Origin: Burkholderia diffusa
GTDB taxonomy: Bacteria > Pseudomonadota > Gammaproteobacteria > Burkholderiales > Burkholderiaceae
Direction: 5' to 3'
Length of the DNA: 64,000 bases
NCBI RefSeq assembly: GCF_001718315.1
Contig: NZ_CP013362.1
Span: 3,100,001 to 3,164,000, forward strand
In this document: positions 39,416 to 49,058 of the stretch, one piece after another
Position numbering within the stretch: position 1 is the stretch's first letter
How the letters are laid out: each line of letters starts with the position of its first letter
Translations under genes and position numbers: made by a program
Notes under the pieces: generated by a model
Seen by the model: only the letters and a program-made list of their open reading frames with translations
Told to the model about the DNA's origin: nothing
Database searches by the model: none

Positions 39416-40531
39416 ATGCGTGCCTGCTTTCTTCGCCAAGCCTGTTCCGTCGCGGCCCTTGCCGCCGCGGCCGCGTTCACGTCGGTCGCCAGCCCGTCGG
39501 CGCATGCCGACGAGCTGAACGTCTACAACTGGTCCGACTACATCGCACCCGACACGATCCCGAATTTCCAGAAGCAGACGGGCATCCACGTCAAGTACGA
39601 CAACTACGACAGCGACGACACGCTGCAGGCGAAGCTGCTGGCGGGCAGCTCGGGCTATGACATCGTCGTGCCGACCTCGAACTACATGGCCAAGCAGATC
39701 CAGGCCGGCGTGTACCAGAAGCTCGACAAATCGAAGATCCCGAATCTCGCGAACCTCGACCCGCTGCTGATGAAGATGATCGCGGATGCCGACCCGGGCA
39801 ACCAGTACGGCGTTCCGTGGGCCTACGGCACGGACGGCATTGGCTACAACGCGCAGGCGGTGAAGAAGGCGCTCGGCGACAAGGCGCCCGTCGACAGCTG
39901 GGCACTGGTGTTCGACCCGGCCAACATGGAAAAGCTGAAAAGCTGCGGCGTGTCGTTCCTCGACCAGGCCGTCGACGTGTTCGCCGCGACGCTGCAATAC
40001 ATGGGCAAGGATCCGAACAGCAAGAATCCCGGCGACTACCAGGCTGCATTCGAAGTCCTGAAGAAAGTTCGTCCGTACATCACCCAGTTCAACTCGTCCG
40101 GCTACATCAACGACCTCGCGAACAACGACGTGTGCGTCGCGCTCGGCTGGTCGGGCGACATCGGCATCGCGCACCGCCGCTCGTCGGAGGCGAAGCGCTC
40201 GTACGACATCAAGTTCGCGAACCCGAAGGAAGGCGGCCTGCTGTGGTTCGACGTGATGGTGATCCCGAAGGACGCGCCGCACCCCGAGGCCGCGCTCAAG
40301 TGGATCAACTACGTGTCCGATCCGAAGGTCAACGCGGCGATCACCAACACGGTGTTCTACCCGACCGCGAACAAGGCCGCGCATCAATTCGTCACGCCGG
40401 CCGTCGCGCAGGATCCGACCGTCTATCCGCCCGAAGACGTACTGAAGAAGATGGTGCTGATGAAGCCGATGCCGGCCGACATCCTGCGCCTCGAGAACCG
40501 TCTGTGGGCGCAGCTGAAAACCGGCCACTGA
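39416..40531 (+). CDS. potF: Polyamine ABC transporter, substrate-binding protein
   Basis: A 371-residue periplasmic binding protein with a Sec signal peptide (cleavage near residue 31, SAHA). LNVYNWSDYIAPDTIPNFQK and VKYDNYDSDDTLQAKLL open the mature protein as in PotF/SpuD; LGWSGDIGIA and KEGGLLWFDVMVIPKDAP carry aromatic and acidic residues that hold putrescine or spermidine. It captures polyamines for the ATPase and two permeases coded downstream. An AGGGGAATT ribosome binding site precedes the ATG. Confidence 0.94.
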   Translation: MRACFLRQACSVAALAAAAAFTSVASPSAHADELNVYNWSDYIAPDTIPNFQKQTGIHVKYDNYDSDDTLQAKLLAGSSGYDIVVPTSNYMAKQIQAGVYQKLDKSKIPNLANLDPLLMKMIADADPGNQYGVPWAYGTDGIGYNAQAVKKALGDKAPVDSWALVFDPANMEKLKSCGVSFLDQAVDVFAATLQYMGKDPNSKNPGDYQAAFEVLKKVRPYITQFNSSGYINDLANNDVCVALGWSGDIGIAHRRSSEAKRSYDIKFANPKEGGLLWFDVMVIPKDAPHPEAALKWINYVSDPKVNAAITNTVFYPTANKAAHQFVTPAVAQDPTVYPPEDVLKKMVLMKPMPADILRLENRLWAQLKTGH

Positions 40532-40707
40532 TCGCCATGCATCACGGCGGCGCAGGCATCGCTCCACGCCTCGCCGCCTGAGATACGCGGACCTGCGTCC
40601 GCCCGCGCGCACCGCGCGCACTGTTCCATCCGGCATGAGCCGTTGTCCGCGAGTCGCGTTGCGCGCCTCGCGCGGGGACGCTCACGCCCGCAATCCGTGA
40701 AGAACGA

Positions 40708-41874
40708 ATGGTGACTCCCATGCAATCGATACCCTCTTCCGCTGCCGCACGCCAGACCCAACCGGCCGCCACGGCCCGCACCAGGAACGACGCCTTCGTA
40801 CGCATCGAAAACGTCGTGAAGAAGTTCGGCGACAGCACGGCCGTCGACAACGTCAACCTGACGATCGCGAAGAACGAGCTGTTCGCGCTGCTCGGCAGCT
40901 CGGGCTGCGGCAAGTCGACGCTCTTGCGCATGCTCGCCGGGCTCGAGACGGCCACCTCCGGCAAGATCTTCGTCGACGGCGAGGACCTTGCGTCGCTGCC
41001 GCCGTACCGCCGGCCGGTGAACATGATGTTCCAGTCGTACGCGCTGTTTCCGCACATGTCGGTCGAGTCGAACGTCGCGTTCGGACTCAAGCAGGAAGGC
41101 ACGCCGAAGAACGAAATCAGGGAACGCGTGGCCGACGCCCTCGCGCTCGTGCAGATGAGCAAGTACGCGAAGCGCAAGCCGCATCAGCTGTCGGGCGGCC
41201 AGCAGCAGCGCGTCGCGCTCGCCCGCTCGCTGGTCAAGCGTCCGAAGCTGCTGCTGCTCGACGAGCCGATGTCCGCGCTCGACAAGAAAATCCGCCAGAA
41301 GACCCAGCTCGAACTCGTGAACATCATCGAGAAAGTCGACGTGACCTGCGTGATGGTCACGCACGACCAGGAAGAAGCGATGACGATGGCGAGCCGCCTC
41401 GCGGTGATGAGCGAAGGCAAGATCGTGCAGATCGGCACGCCGGGCGAAGTGTACGAATACCCGAACAGCCGCTTCTCGGCCGAGTTCATCGGCTCGACGA
41501 ACCTGTTCGAAGGCCGCGTGGTCGAGGACGAACCCGATCACATCTTCGTCGAAAGCGACGATCTCGAAGCACGGATGTACGTGAGCCACGGCGTGACCGG
41601 CCCGCTCGGCATGCCGGTCGGCATCTCGGTGCGCCCGGAGCGCGTGCACGTGTCGCGCGAGAAACCCGGCTCGCATCACAACTGGGCGCGCGGCGTCGTC
41701 ACCGACATCGCGTACATGGGCGCGTACTCGCTGTACCACGTGCGTCTGCCGAGCGGCAAGACGGTGGTGTCGAACCTGTCGAGCTCGCACCTGATGCACG
41801 ACAGCGCACCGGCGTGGAACGACGACGTGTTCGTGTCGTGGTCGCCGGCCAGCGGCGTCGTGCTGACGCAGTGA
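40708..41874 (+). CDS. potG: Polyamine ABC transporter, ATP-binding protein
   Basis: A 388-residue ABC ATPase with a C-terminal TOBE regulatory domain. Walker A LGSSGCGKST (about residues 62-71), Q-loop MMFQSYALFPHM, signature LSGGQQQR, Walker B LLLLDEPMSALD and switch His in VMVTHDQEEAM are intact. Length and order match PotG. It energises polyamine import with the two permeases that follow (7-bp gap). The first 25 residues are a variable Ser/Ala-rich extension; MQSIPSS at 40720 is an alternative start. Confidence 0.94.
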   Translation: MVTPMQSIPSSAAARQTQPAATARTRNDAFVRIENVVKKFGDSTAVDNVNLTIAKNELFALLGSSGCGKSTLLRMLAGLETATSGKIFVDGEDLASLPPYRRPVNMMFQSYALFPHMSVESNVAFGLKQEGTPKNEIRERVADALALVQMSKYAKRKPHQLSGGQQQRVALARSLVKRPKLLLLDEPMSALDKKIRQKTQLELVNIIEKVDVTCVMVTHDQEEAMTMASRLAVMSEGKIVQIGTPGEVYEYPNSRFSAEFIGSTNLFEGRVVEDEPDHIFVESDDLEARMYVSHGVTGPLGMPVGISVRPERVHVSREKPGSHHNWARGVVTDIAYMGAYSLYHVRLPSGKTVVSNLSSSHLMHDSAPAWNDDVFVSWSPASGVVLTQ

Positions 41875-41881
41875 GGGCGAC

Positions 41882-42871
41882 ATGATGAGAACTTCCGCTT
41901 CCACCCCGTCCGCGCCGGTGCCGACCGGTGCGACCGCCACGACCCAGGCCGCCAAACGCCGCAGCCGCTTCGCCGCGCTGTCGCGCTTCCTGCCGTCGGG
42001 CCGCGGCATCGCGATCGGCGTGCCGTTCCTGTGGCTCACGATCTTCTTCGCGCTGCCGTTCGTGCTGGTGTTCAAGATCAGCTTCGCCGACCAGGTGATG
42101 GGCATTCCGCCGTACACGTCGCTTGTCGAGATCAAGGACGGCGTCGTGCACTTCGCGCTGCAGCTGTCGCACTACGCGTTCCTGCTGCAGGACGACCTGT
42201 ACATCGCGACCTACCTCAGCTCGCTGAAGATGGCCGCCGTGTCGACGCTGCTCTGTCTGCTGATCGGTTACCCGATGGCGTACTACATCGCGCGCTCGGA
42301 GCCGGGCCGGCGCAACGTACTGATGATGGCCGTGATGTTGCCGTTCTGGACGTCGTTCCTGATCCGCGTGTACGCATGGATCGGCATCCTGAAGGATGAC
42401 GGCCTGCTGAACCATGCGCTGATCGCGCTGGGCATCATCCACACGCCGCTGCGCCTTTATCACAGCGACGCGGGCGTCTACATCGGGATGGTCTATTCGT
42501 ACCTGCCGTTCATGGTGATGCCGCTGTATGCGCACCTCGTGAAGATGGACCTGACGCTGCTCGAGGCCGCGTACGACCTGGGCGCCAAGCCGTGGGTCGC
42601 GTTCACGCGCATCACGTTGCCGCTGTCGAAGAACGGGATCATCGCCGGCAGCCTGCTGGTGTTCATCCCGGCGGTCGGCGAATACGTGATTCCCGAGCTG
42701 CTCGGCGGCGCCGACACGCTGATGATCGGCCGCGTGATGTGGGATGAATTCTTCAACAACATGGACTGGCCGATGGCGTCCGCGGTGACGGTCGCGATGG
42801 TGCTGCTGTTGCTGGTGCCGATGGCGCTGTTCCAGTACTACCAGGTCAAGGAACTGGAGGAAGCGAAATGA
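41882..42871 (+). CDS. potH: Polyamine ABC transporter, permease 1
   Basis: A 329-residue inner-membrane permease with six predicted helices after a cytoplasmic N-terminal extension of about 45 residues. The EAA-type coupling loop reads EAAYDLGAKPWVAFTRITLPL, contacting the ATPase. PYTSLVEIK and PFWTSFLIRVYAW are PotH/PotB-like. The stop overlaps the potI start by 4 bp (ATGA), so the two permeases are translationally coupled and form the heterodimeric channel. Confidence 0.94.
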   Translation: MMRTSASTPSAPVPTGATATTQAAKRRSRFAALSRFLPSGRGIAIGVPFLWLTIFFALPFVLVFKISFADQVMGIPPYTSLVEIKDGVVHFALQLSHYAFLLQDDLYIATYLSSLKMAAVSTLLCLLIGYPMAYYIARSEPGRRNVLMMAVMLPFWTSFLIRVYAWIGILKDDGLLNHALIALGIIHTPLRLYHSDAGVYIGMVYSYLPFMVMPLYAHLVKMDLTLLEAAYDLGAKPWVAFTRITLPLSKNGIIAGSLLVFIPAVGEYVIPELLGGADTLMIGRVMWDEFFNNMDWPMASAVTVAMVLLLLVPMALFQYYQVKELEEAK

Positions 42872-43707
42872 TCAAGCCGAGCAAACCGCTGTCGACGGGC
42901 GTTCTCGCCTTCGGCTTCCTGTTCCTGTACATCCCGATCATCAGCCTGGTCGTGTACTCGTTCAACGAGTCGAAGCTGGTGACGGTGTGGTCGGGCTTCT
43001 CGCTGAAGTGGTACGCGGCGCTGTTGCAGGACGACGAGCTGCTCACGGCCGCGTGGCTGTCGCTGAAGATCGGCCTGCTGACGGCCACCGCGTCGGTCGC
43101 GATCGGCACGTGGGCGGGCTTCGTGCTCGCGCGCTTCGGCCGCTTCAAGGGCTTCACGCTGTACACCGGAATGATCAACGCGCCGCTGGTGATTCCGGAG
43201 GTGATCCAGGGGATCTCGCTGCTGCTGCTGTTCGTCGCGCTGGAGCAGATGTTCGGGTGGCCGAAGGGTCGCGGGATGGTGACGATCTGGATCGGCCACG
43301 TGATGCTGTGCGTGTCGTACGTGGCGATCATCGTGCAGTCGCGCGTGAAGGAGATGAACAAGTCGCTGGAGGAAGCCGCGCTCGATCTCGGCGCGACGCC
43401 GCTGAAGGTGTTCTTCGTGGTGACGCTGCCGCTGATCTCGCAGGCGCTGCTGTCCGGGTGGCTGCTGTCGTTCACGCTGTCGATCGACGACCTGGTGCTG
43501 TCGGCGTTCCTGTCGGGGCCGGGCTCGACGACGCTGCCGCTGGTGGTGTTCTCGCGCGTGCGTCTCGGCCTGAATCCGGAGATGAACGCGCTCGCGACGC
43601 TGTTCATCACCGCGGTGACGATCGGCGTGATCGTCGTGAACCAGATGATGATCGCGCGCGAACGGCGCCGGGTGGCCGACATGAAGGCGGCGTTCGCGGC
43701 GGCCTGA
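42868..43707 (+). CDS. potI: Polyamine ABC transporter, permease 2
   Basis: A 279-residue six-helix permease, partner of the preceding PotH-like protein. Motifs are YSFNESKLVTVWSGFSLKWY near the N-terminus and the coupling loop EEAALDLGATPLKVFFVVTL; FTLSIDDLVLSAFLSGPGSTT is typical of PotI/PotC. Length equals E. coli PotI (281). Starts inside the previous stop codon. It is followed after 101 bp by the DUF3138 outer-membrane gene. Confidence 0.94.
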   Translation: MIKPSKPLSTGVLAFGFLFLYIPIISLVVYSFNESKLVTVWSGFSLKWYAALLQDDELLTAAWLSLKIGLLTATASVAIGTWAGFVLARFGRFKGFTLYTGMINAPLVIPEVIQGISLLLLFVALEQMFGWPKGRGMVTIWIGHVMLCVSYVAIIVQSRVKEMNKSLEEAALDLGATPLKVFFVVTLPLISQALLSGWLLSFTLSIDDLVLSAFLSGPGSTTLPLVVFSRVRLGLNPEMNALATLFITAVTIGVIVVNQMMIARERRRVADMKAAFAAA

Positions 43708-43808
43708 CTCCCCTCTTCCCTTTCCATCGATAACAAGACCCGCGCGCCGCGTGATGCGGCGCGCGAACCGATCACACATTGACAGGCGCACGACAAGGAG
43801 AATCCGCA

Positions 43809-45383
43809 ATGAAGAAGAAACTGATCTGCCTGCTGGTGGCCGGCGCGTTGCCGGGCATCGCGCTGGCCGACTCGACTTCCGCCGAAATCAAGGCACTGCA
43901 GGCGCAGGTCGCCGCGCTGCAGAAGCAGATGAAGGCCATGCAGGCGCAGCTCGCCGCGAAGCCGGGCGGCGCGCCGCTCGCGCAGGCCGGCGCGACGGCT
44001 TCCGCGAAGCCGGCAATCGTGGCCGCCGATCCGTCCTCGCCGGACTACGGCCGCGCCCAGGCCACGCTGACCAACGACGAAGTCAGCGAAATGAAGCAGC
44101 AGATCGCGAACCAGCAGCTGAAGGTCGACTCGCTGACGGACGCGGCCAACACCGGGCCGCTCGCGGGCCTGTCGGTCACCGGCTACATCGACCCGACCTA
44201 CATCTACAACCGCGCGGCCGGCACGTCGTCGTTCCTGTTCGCGAACCATGAAAACGCGTACAACTACTTCAACAGCACGTTCGGCGATCTGTACCTCGAC
44301 ATCAAGAAGACCTTCGGCGTCGGCCCGATGGCGCCGTCTGCGGAGATCACGCTGATGCCGAACCGCGGCAACGGCATCACGCTGCTGCAGAACTCGCGCG
44401 GCTCGATCACCGACAACCTGCTGAACACGGCGGTCGTCAACGTACCGATCACGGCCGAGACGACGCTGGTCGCCGGCTTGATCCCGAGCTTCGGCGGCTA
44501 CGAGGTGCAGCAGTCGAACCAGATGCTCACGCTCACGCACAACCTGCTGTACGATTTCTCGGATCCGGGCAGCTACGTCGGCGTCGGCGCGAACTACACG
44601 AAGGGCAACTGGGCGTGGAAGTTCTTCCTCGGCAACGAGCAGTACCGCACGTACGGTTCGGTCACGCAGACGGGCACCAATGCGCTCGGCGATCCGATCA
44701 GCACCAGCAACAAGGTGCCGACCTTCACGGCACGCGCGGACTACACGTGGTCGAGCGCGCTCGATATCGGCGGGTCGTTCAACATCGGGCGGCAGACGCT
44801 GGCGAGCGCGATCGATGCGAACGGCGTCGTCCACTACGGCCCGGGCGGCGCGGCACCGAGCGCCTATGGTTCGTTCTTCTTCGGCGAACTCGACGCGACC
44901 TACACGCTCGCCGACGTTCAGTACAACGCCGAAGTCGACTACGGCCGGCAGCAGCATGCGGCGTTCAACGGCGGGCTCGCGCAGTGGTACGGCCTGTCGC
45001 TGCTCGCGCACCGCAAGTTCAACGCGCCGGTGGTCGGCCGCATGGGCGTGACGCTGCGCTACGACCTGCTCGCCAACACGAAGAACGGCGGCGGCGGCGG
45101 CGGCATCGCGCTGAACGGCAACGGGATGGATCCGAACAACGGCTTCGGCGTCGATGCGGACTGCCTGGCGATGTCGCAGGCCGGCGGCGGCCTGGGCTTC
45201 GAGTGCAAGGGCGCGGTGCGCCAGGACGTCGCGCTCGACCTGCTGTTCTATCCGACCCAGCAGATCACCGTGAAGGTCGAATACCGGCACGACTGGGCGA
45301 ACAACAAGGTGTTCCTGCGCAACGACGGCTCGTACGGCAAGTCCAACGACCTGCTCGCGACGCAGTTCATCTATTCGTTCTGA
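43809..45383 (+). CDS. DUF3138 outer-membrane beta-barrel protein in the polyamine cluster
   Basis: A 524-residue exported protein: signal peptide to about residue 20 (LPGIALA), a short coiled coil (SAEIKALQAQVAALQKQMKA, residues 24-43) like the N-terminal coil of some porins, then beta-barrel-like sequence ending in Phe (QFIYSF). It fits the DUF3138 family of beta-proteobacteria. A GGAG ribosome binding site is present. Its place between the ABC importer and the gamma-glutamylputrescine oxidases suggests it carries polyamines or their conjugates across the outer membrane (inference). Confidence 0.82.
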   Translation: MKKKLICLLVAGALPGIALADSTSAEIKALQAQVAALQKQMKAMQAQLAAKPGGAPLAQAGATASAKPAIVAADPSSPDYGRAQATLTNDEVSEMKQQIANQQLKVDSLTDAANTGPLAGLSVTGYIDPTYIYNRAAGTSSFLFANHENAYNYFNSTFGDLYLDIKKTFGVGPMAPSAEITLMPNRGNGITLLQNSRGSITDNLLNTAVVNVPITAETTLVAGLIPSFGGYEVQQSNQMLTLTHNLLYDFSDPGSYVGVGANYTKGNWAWKFFLGNEQYRTYGSVTQTGTNALGDPISTSNKVPTFTARADYTWSSALDIGGSFNIGRQTLASAIDANGVVHYGPGGAAPSAYGSFFFGELDATYTLADVQYNAEVDYGRQQHAAFNGGLAQWYGLSLLAHRKFNAPVVGRMGVTLRYDLLANTKNGGGGGGIALNGNGMDPNNGFGVDADCLAMSQAGGGLGFECKGAVRQDVALDLLFYPTQQITVKVEYRHDWANNKVFLRNDGSYGKSNDLLATQFIYSF

Positions 45384-45496
45384 TGCGAGCCGCGCGGGAC
45401 GCCGTGCCGCGCGCACGGCGTCCCGCATCGTTTCACCCGGCCGGATCGCGATGCGCCGCGCACCGCGATCCGGCCGCCTTCGACGGAGCCAGTTTG

Positions 45497-46801
45497 ATGA
45501 CGCAGTCTTTCACCCGCCGCGCCGACGCGCTGGCGCGCGACTCGTACTACGAAGCGACCGCCACGCGGCCCGTGGTCGACGACCCCGTGCTGGAGGACGC
45601 GATCGACGTCGACGTGTGCGTGATCGGCGCGGGCTTCGCGGGACTCTCGACGGCGCTCGATTGCCGTGCGCGCGGGCTGTCGGTCGCCGTGATCGATGCG
45701 CACCGGCCCGGCTGGGGCGCGTCGGGCCGCAATGGCGGCCAGGCAATCACGGGCTTCGCGAAAGACGAGGTGATCGAGCGGCAGCTCGGCGCCGCCGGCG
45801 CGCGTGCCGCGTGGTCGCTGTCGCTCGACGGCGTCGCGCTGATCGCCGAGCGGATCGCGCGCCACGGCATCGATTGCGATTTCACGCGCGGCTACCTGAC
45901 GGTCGCGACGAAGCCGCGCCGCATCGGCGACCTGCGCGCATGGATGGATGCCGCGACGTCGCGCTGGGGCCATCCGTCGCTGTCGTGGCTCGACACCGAC
46001 GCGATTCGCGCGCGCATCGCGTCGTCCCGCTATCTGGCGGGTGTCTACGATCCGCTGTCGGGCCACCTGCATCCGCTCAAGTATTGCCTCGGCCTCGCGG
46101 ATGCCGCGCGCCGCGAGGGCGTCGCACTCCATGCGCATACGCCCGCGCTCGAGGTCGTGCGCGGCGCGCGGCCGGTCGTGCGCACGCCGTCGGGCGAAGT
46201 GCGCTGCCGCTTCGTCGTGTCGTGCTGCAACGCGGGCCCCGGCGGCATCCTGCCCGCCGCCACCGCCGCGCGCATCGCACCGATCGCGTCGTACATCATC
46301 GCGACCGAACCGCTCGGCCGCGCGCGGGCCGACGCGCTGATCGCGCAGCGCGAAGCCGTATGCGACAACAACTTCTTCCTCGACTATTTCCGGTTGTCGG
46401 CCGACCATCGCATGCTGTTCGGCGGCCGCGCGAACTCCGCGGGCGCGTCGCCCGACACGCTCGCGGAGACGATCCGTCAGCGCATGGTCGGGGTGTTTCC
46501 GCAGCTCGCCGACGTGCGCGTCGACCACGCGTGGGGCGGCTTCGTCGACGTCACGCGCAACCGTGCGCCCGACTTCGGCGCGCTCGATCCGAACTTTTTC
46601 TACGTCCAGGGCTTCAGCGGGCACGGCGTCGCGCTGACGGGCATCGCCGGACGTGCGATTGCCGGCGCGATCGCGGGCGACACGCGCGCGTTCGACCTGT
46701 TCGCGCAACTGCGCCACCGGCGCTTTCCCGGCGGCGACGCGTGGCGGCAGCCCGCGCTCGAACTCGGGATGCTGTATCACCGCATGCGCGAGCTGTTCTG
46801 A
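45497..46801 (+). CDS. puuB: Gamma-glutamylputrescine oxidase-like flavoenzyme, copy 1
   Basis: A 434-residue FAD-dependent amine oxidase of the DAO/PuuB family. The dinucleotide motif VCVIGAGFAGLSTALD is near residue 38; WGASGRNGGQAITGF (near 73) and the C-terminal FYVQGFSGHGVALTGIAGRAI close the FAD site. In the puu route it oxidises gamma-glutamylputrescine to the aldehyde with release of ammonia and hydrogen peroxide. It is followed 25 bp later by a second copy; the two proteins are clearly homologous but diverged, so they may have different substrates. Confidence 0.88.
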   Translation: MTQSFTRRADALARDSYYEATATRPVVDDPVLEDAIDVDVCVIGAGFAGLSTALDCRARGLSVAVIDAHRPGWGASGRNGGQAITGFAKDEVIERQLGAAGARAAWSLSLDGVALIAERIARHGIDCDFTRGYLTVATKPRRIGDLRAWMDAATSRWGHPSLSWLDTDAIRARIASSRYLAGVYDPLSGHLHPLKYCLGLADAARREGVALHAHTPALEVVRGARPVVRTPSGEVRCRFVVSCCNAGPGGILPAATAARIAPIASYIIATEPLGRARADALIAQREAVCDNNFFLDYFRLSADHRMLFGGRANSAGASPDTLAETIRQRMVGVFPQLADVRVDHAWGGFVDVTRNRAPDFGALDPNFFYVQGFSGHGVALTGIAGRAIAGAIAGDTRAFDLFAQLRHRRFPGGDAWRQPALELGMLYHRMRELF

Positions 46802-46826
46802 ACCTCATTCATTCGTTTTCCTGATC

Positions 46827-48128
46827 ATGCAGACATTCGCCAACCAGCCGCACGTCGCGTCGTACTATGCGGCGACCGCCAACGATGCGACCCGCCATGC
46901 GCCGCTCGCCGGTGCGACCGACGCCGACGTATGCGTGATCGGCGCGGGCCTCACCGGTTTGTCCGCCGCGCTCAACCTTGCCGAGCGCGGCCATTCGGTG
47001 ACCGTGCTCGAGGCATCGCGGGTCGGATGGGCGGCGAGCGGGCGCAATGGCGGCCAGCTGATCGGCGGCTTTGCATGCGACATCGATACGTTCGGCAATT
47101 TCATGCCGGAAGGCGACGTGAAGCGAATCTGGGACATGGGGCTCGAAACGCTGTCGCTCGTGAAGTCGCGCATCGCACGGCACGACATCGACTGCGCGCT
47201 GGCACCCGGCTACCTGACCGCCGCGAATACCGAGCGCGACGCGGACGGGCTCAAGCGCTGGCGCGACGAGGCCGCGAAGCGCTTCGGCTACGATCGCTTC
47301 CATTTCGTCGAAGCGGACGAGCTCGGCGACTACGTGCAGTCGGCACGTTATCGCGGCGGCCTGTACGACCCCGACAGCGGCCACCTGCATCCGCTGAACT
47401 ACACGCTCGGGCTCGCGCGAGCGGCCACCGACGCAGGTGTGCGGATTCACGAGGACAGTTGCGTGACGCGCGTGCGCGACGTGTCGGGCGGCCACATCGT
47501 CGAGACTGGCGGCGGGCATGTGCGCGCGCGCTTCGTCGTGCTCGCGTGCAATACGTACGTCGGCACGCTCGCGCCCGCGCTGGCGAAGAAGATCATGCCG
47601 GTCGGCACCTACGTGATCGCCACCGAGCCGCTCGGCGAAGCGCGCGCCGCCGCGCTGATGCCTGCGCGCGCGGCGATCTGCGACAGCCGCTTCGTGCTCG
47701 ACTATTTCCGGCCGGCGCCCGACACGCGGCTCGTGTGGGGCGGCAAGGTCAGCTATTCGACCCGGGAACCGCGCGATCTCGCGGCGGCGATGCGCGCGGA
47801 CATGCTCAAGACATTCCCGCAGCTCGCGGACGTCAAGGTCGACTACGCATGGGGCGGCTTCGTCGACATCACGATGAACCGCGCGCCGCACTTCGGGCGC
47901 GTCGCGCCGACGATGTATTTCGCGCAGGGTTTCTCGGGGCACGGCGTGAACACGACCGCGCTCGCGGGCAAGCTGATCGCCGAGGCGATCGACGGACAGG
48001 CGAGCCGCTTCGACCTGTTCGGCAAGATCAGGCATCGCGACTTTCCCGGTGGCGCGACGCTGCGCACGCCGGCGCTGGTGCTTGCGATGAGCTGGTACCG
48101 GCTGCTCGACGCGTTCGGTGTGCATTGA
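46827..48128 (+). CDS. puuB: Gamma-glutamylputrescine oxidase-like flavoenzyme, copy 2
   Basis: A 433-residue paralogue of the preceding oxidase. It has VCVIGAGLTGLSAALN near residue 36, AASGRNGGQLIGGFACD, and MYFAQGFSGHGVNTTALAGKLI at the C-terminus. It is closer to E. coli PuuB in the SGRNGGQ region and in VKVDYAWGGFVDITMNRAPHFG. Its natural terminator, 30 bp after the stop, has been split by an insertion sequence, so transcription may now read into the element. Confidence 0.88.
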   Translation: MQTFANQPHVASYYAATANDATRHAPLAGATDADVCVIGAGLTGLSAALNLAERGHSVTVLEASRVGWAASGRNGGQLIGGFACDIDTFGNFMPEGDVKRIWDMGLETLSLVKSRIARHDIDCALAPGYLTAANTERDADGLKRWRDEAAKRFGYDRFHFVEADELGDYVQSARYRGGLYDPDSGHLHPLNYTLGLARAATDAGVRIHEDSCVTRVRDVSGGHIVETGGGHVRARFVVLACNTYVGTLAPALAKKIMPVGTYVIATEPLGEARAAALMPARAAICDSRFVLDYFRPAPDTRLVWGGKVSYSTREPRDLAAAMRADMLKTFPQLADVKVDYAWGGFVDITMNRAPHFGRVAPTMYFAQGFSGHGVNTTALAGKLIAEAIDGQASRFDLFGKIRHRDFPGGATLRTPALVLAMSWYRLLDAFGVH

Positions 48129-48159
48129 GCAACGGCACACGCGGACGAACGAGCGATGC

Positions 48160-48173
48160 AAAACGGCCGCGCA
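48160..48173. terminator. Left arm of a terminator split by the insertion sequence
   Basis: AAAACGGCCGCGCA. Joined to TGCGCGGCCGTTT (50832-50844) it makes a perfect 26-bp palindrome with terminal A and T runs, a bidirectional intrinsic terminator for the puuB copy 2 gene (plus) and the DUF799 gene (minus). The arms are now 2.66 kb apart and cannot function as one hairpin. Confidence 0.85.
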
Positions 48174-48206
48174 TGAACTGACCCCACGAAGTTGGACGGT
48201 TAAAAT

Positions 48207-49058
48207 CTAAGCGGCCAAGGGCTGAGTCCTGTATTGCACGGGACTCAGCCCATTTAATTTCAGCTTGATGCGTTCGTGGTTGTAGTAGTGAATGTAGCGG
48301 CTCAACGCATCTCGCAACTGCTCCACGTTCGCAAAGCGCGCCAGCCGATAGCACTCGGATTTCAGCGTGCCGAAGAAGCTCTCCATGGCTGCGTTATCAA
48401 GGCAGTTGCCTCTGCGCGACATGCTCTGGGTGAGCGCATGCTGCTTCAACAACCGACGGTAGGCGGGCATCTGATACTGCCAGCCTTGATCCGAATGCAG
48501 TAACGGCCGTCCTTCATCATCGAGCTTGGCCACCGCCTTCTTCAACATGCCGCTGACCAACTCGAAGCTCGGGCGCTCATCCATTTGGTAAGCGACGATC
48601 TCCCCGTTGTACAAGTCCATCACCGGCGACAGATAGAGCTTTGGGCCCCCTACATTGAATTCGGTCACGTCGGTCACCCACTTCTGATTCGGGCGTTCAG
48701 CATCAAACTGCCGCCGCAGTAGATTTGGGGCAACGCGGCCGACTTCGCCTCGCCAGGAACGATATCTCTTCGGGCGTACCAGAGATTTCAACTGCAGTTG
48801 TCCCATCAACCGCTGCACGGTCTTGTGATTGATCGCGTGTCCCGCTTGCCGGATCACTGTCGTGATTCGCCGATAGCCGTAACGGCCCTTGTGGTGGTCG
48901 TACACGCTCCGGATCTTCACTTTGAGATCCGCATACCGATCGCCAGCATCCAATACCTTGAGTTGGTAATAGAACGTGCTGCGTGCCAGACCTGCCGCCT
49001 TCAGTAACGCGGCTACCGGATGGCATTGCCTAAGCTCACGTATTATTTGCGTTTTTTC
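48207..49058 (-). CDS. Transposase orfB of the IS150-type element
   Basis: About 283 residues in the -1 frame relative to orfA, expected to be made as an OrfAB fusion by slippage on A6 (49052-49057, A AAA AAC). It contains the HTH_21 segment VYDHHKGRYGYRRITTVI and the integrase core with the DDE residues in WVTDVTEFNV, LHSDQGWQYQ and NAAMESFFGTLK. It looks intact in itself, but its upstream orfA is broken, so fusion transposase is not produced. A free start at TTG 48953 is weak. Confidence 0.85.
   Translation of the reverse strand, partial: EKTQIIRELRQCHPVAALLKAAGLARSTFYYQLKVLDAGDRYADLKVKIRSVYDHHKGRYGYRRITTVIRQAGHAINHKTVQRLMGQLQLKSLVRPKRYRSWRGEVGRVAPNLLRRQFDAERPNQKWVTDVTEFNVGGPKLYLSPVMDLYNGEIVAYQMDERPSFELVSGMLKKAVAKLDDEGRPLLHSDQGWQYQMPAYRRLLKQHALTQSMSRRGNCLDNAAMESFFGTLKSECYRLARFANVEQLRDALSRYIHYYNHERIKLKLNGLSPVQYRTQPLAA

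Noticed and set aside
42846..45428. 860-codon minus frame across potI and the DUF3138 gene
   Set aside because: Spans two well-supported plus-strand genes and has no recognisable domain.
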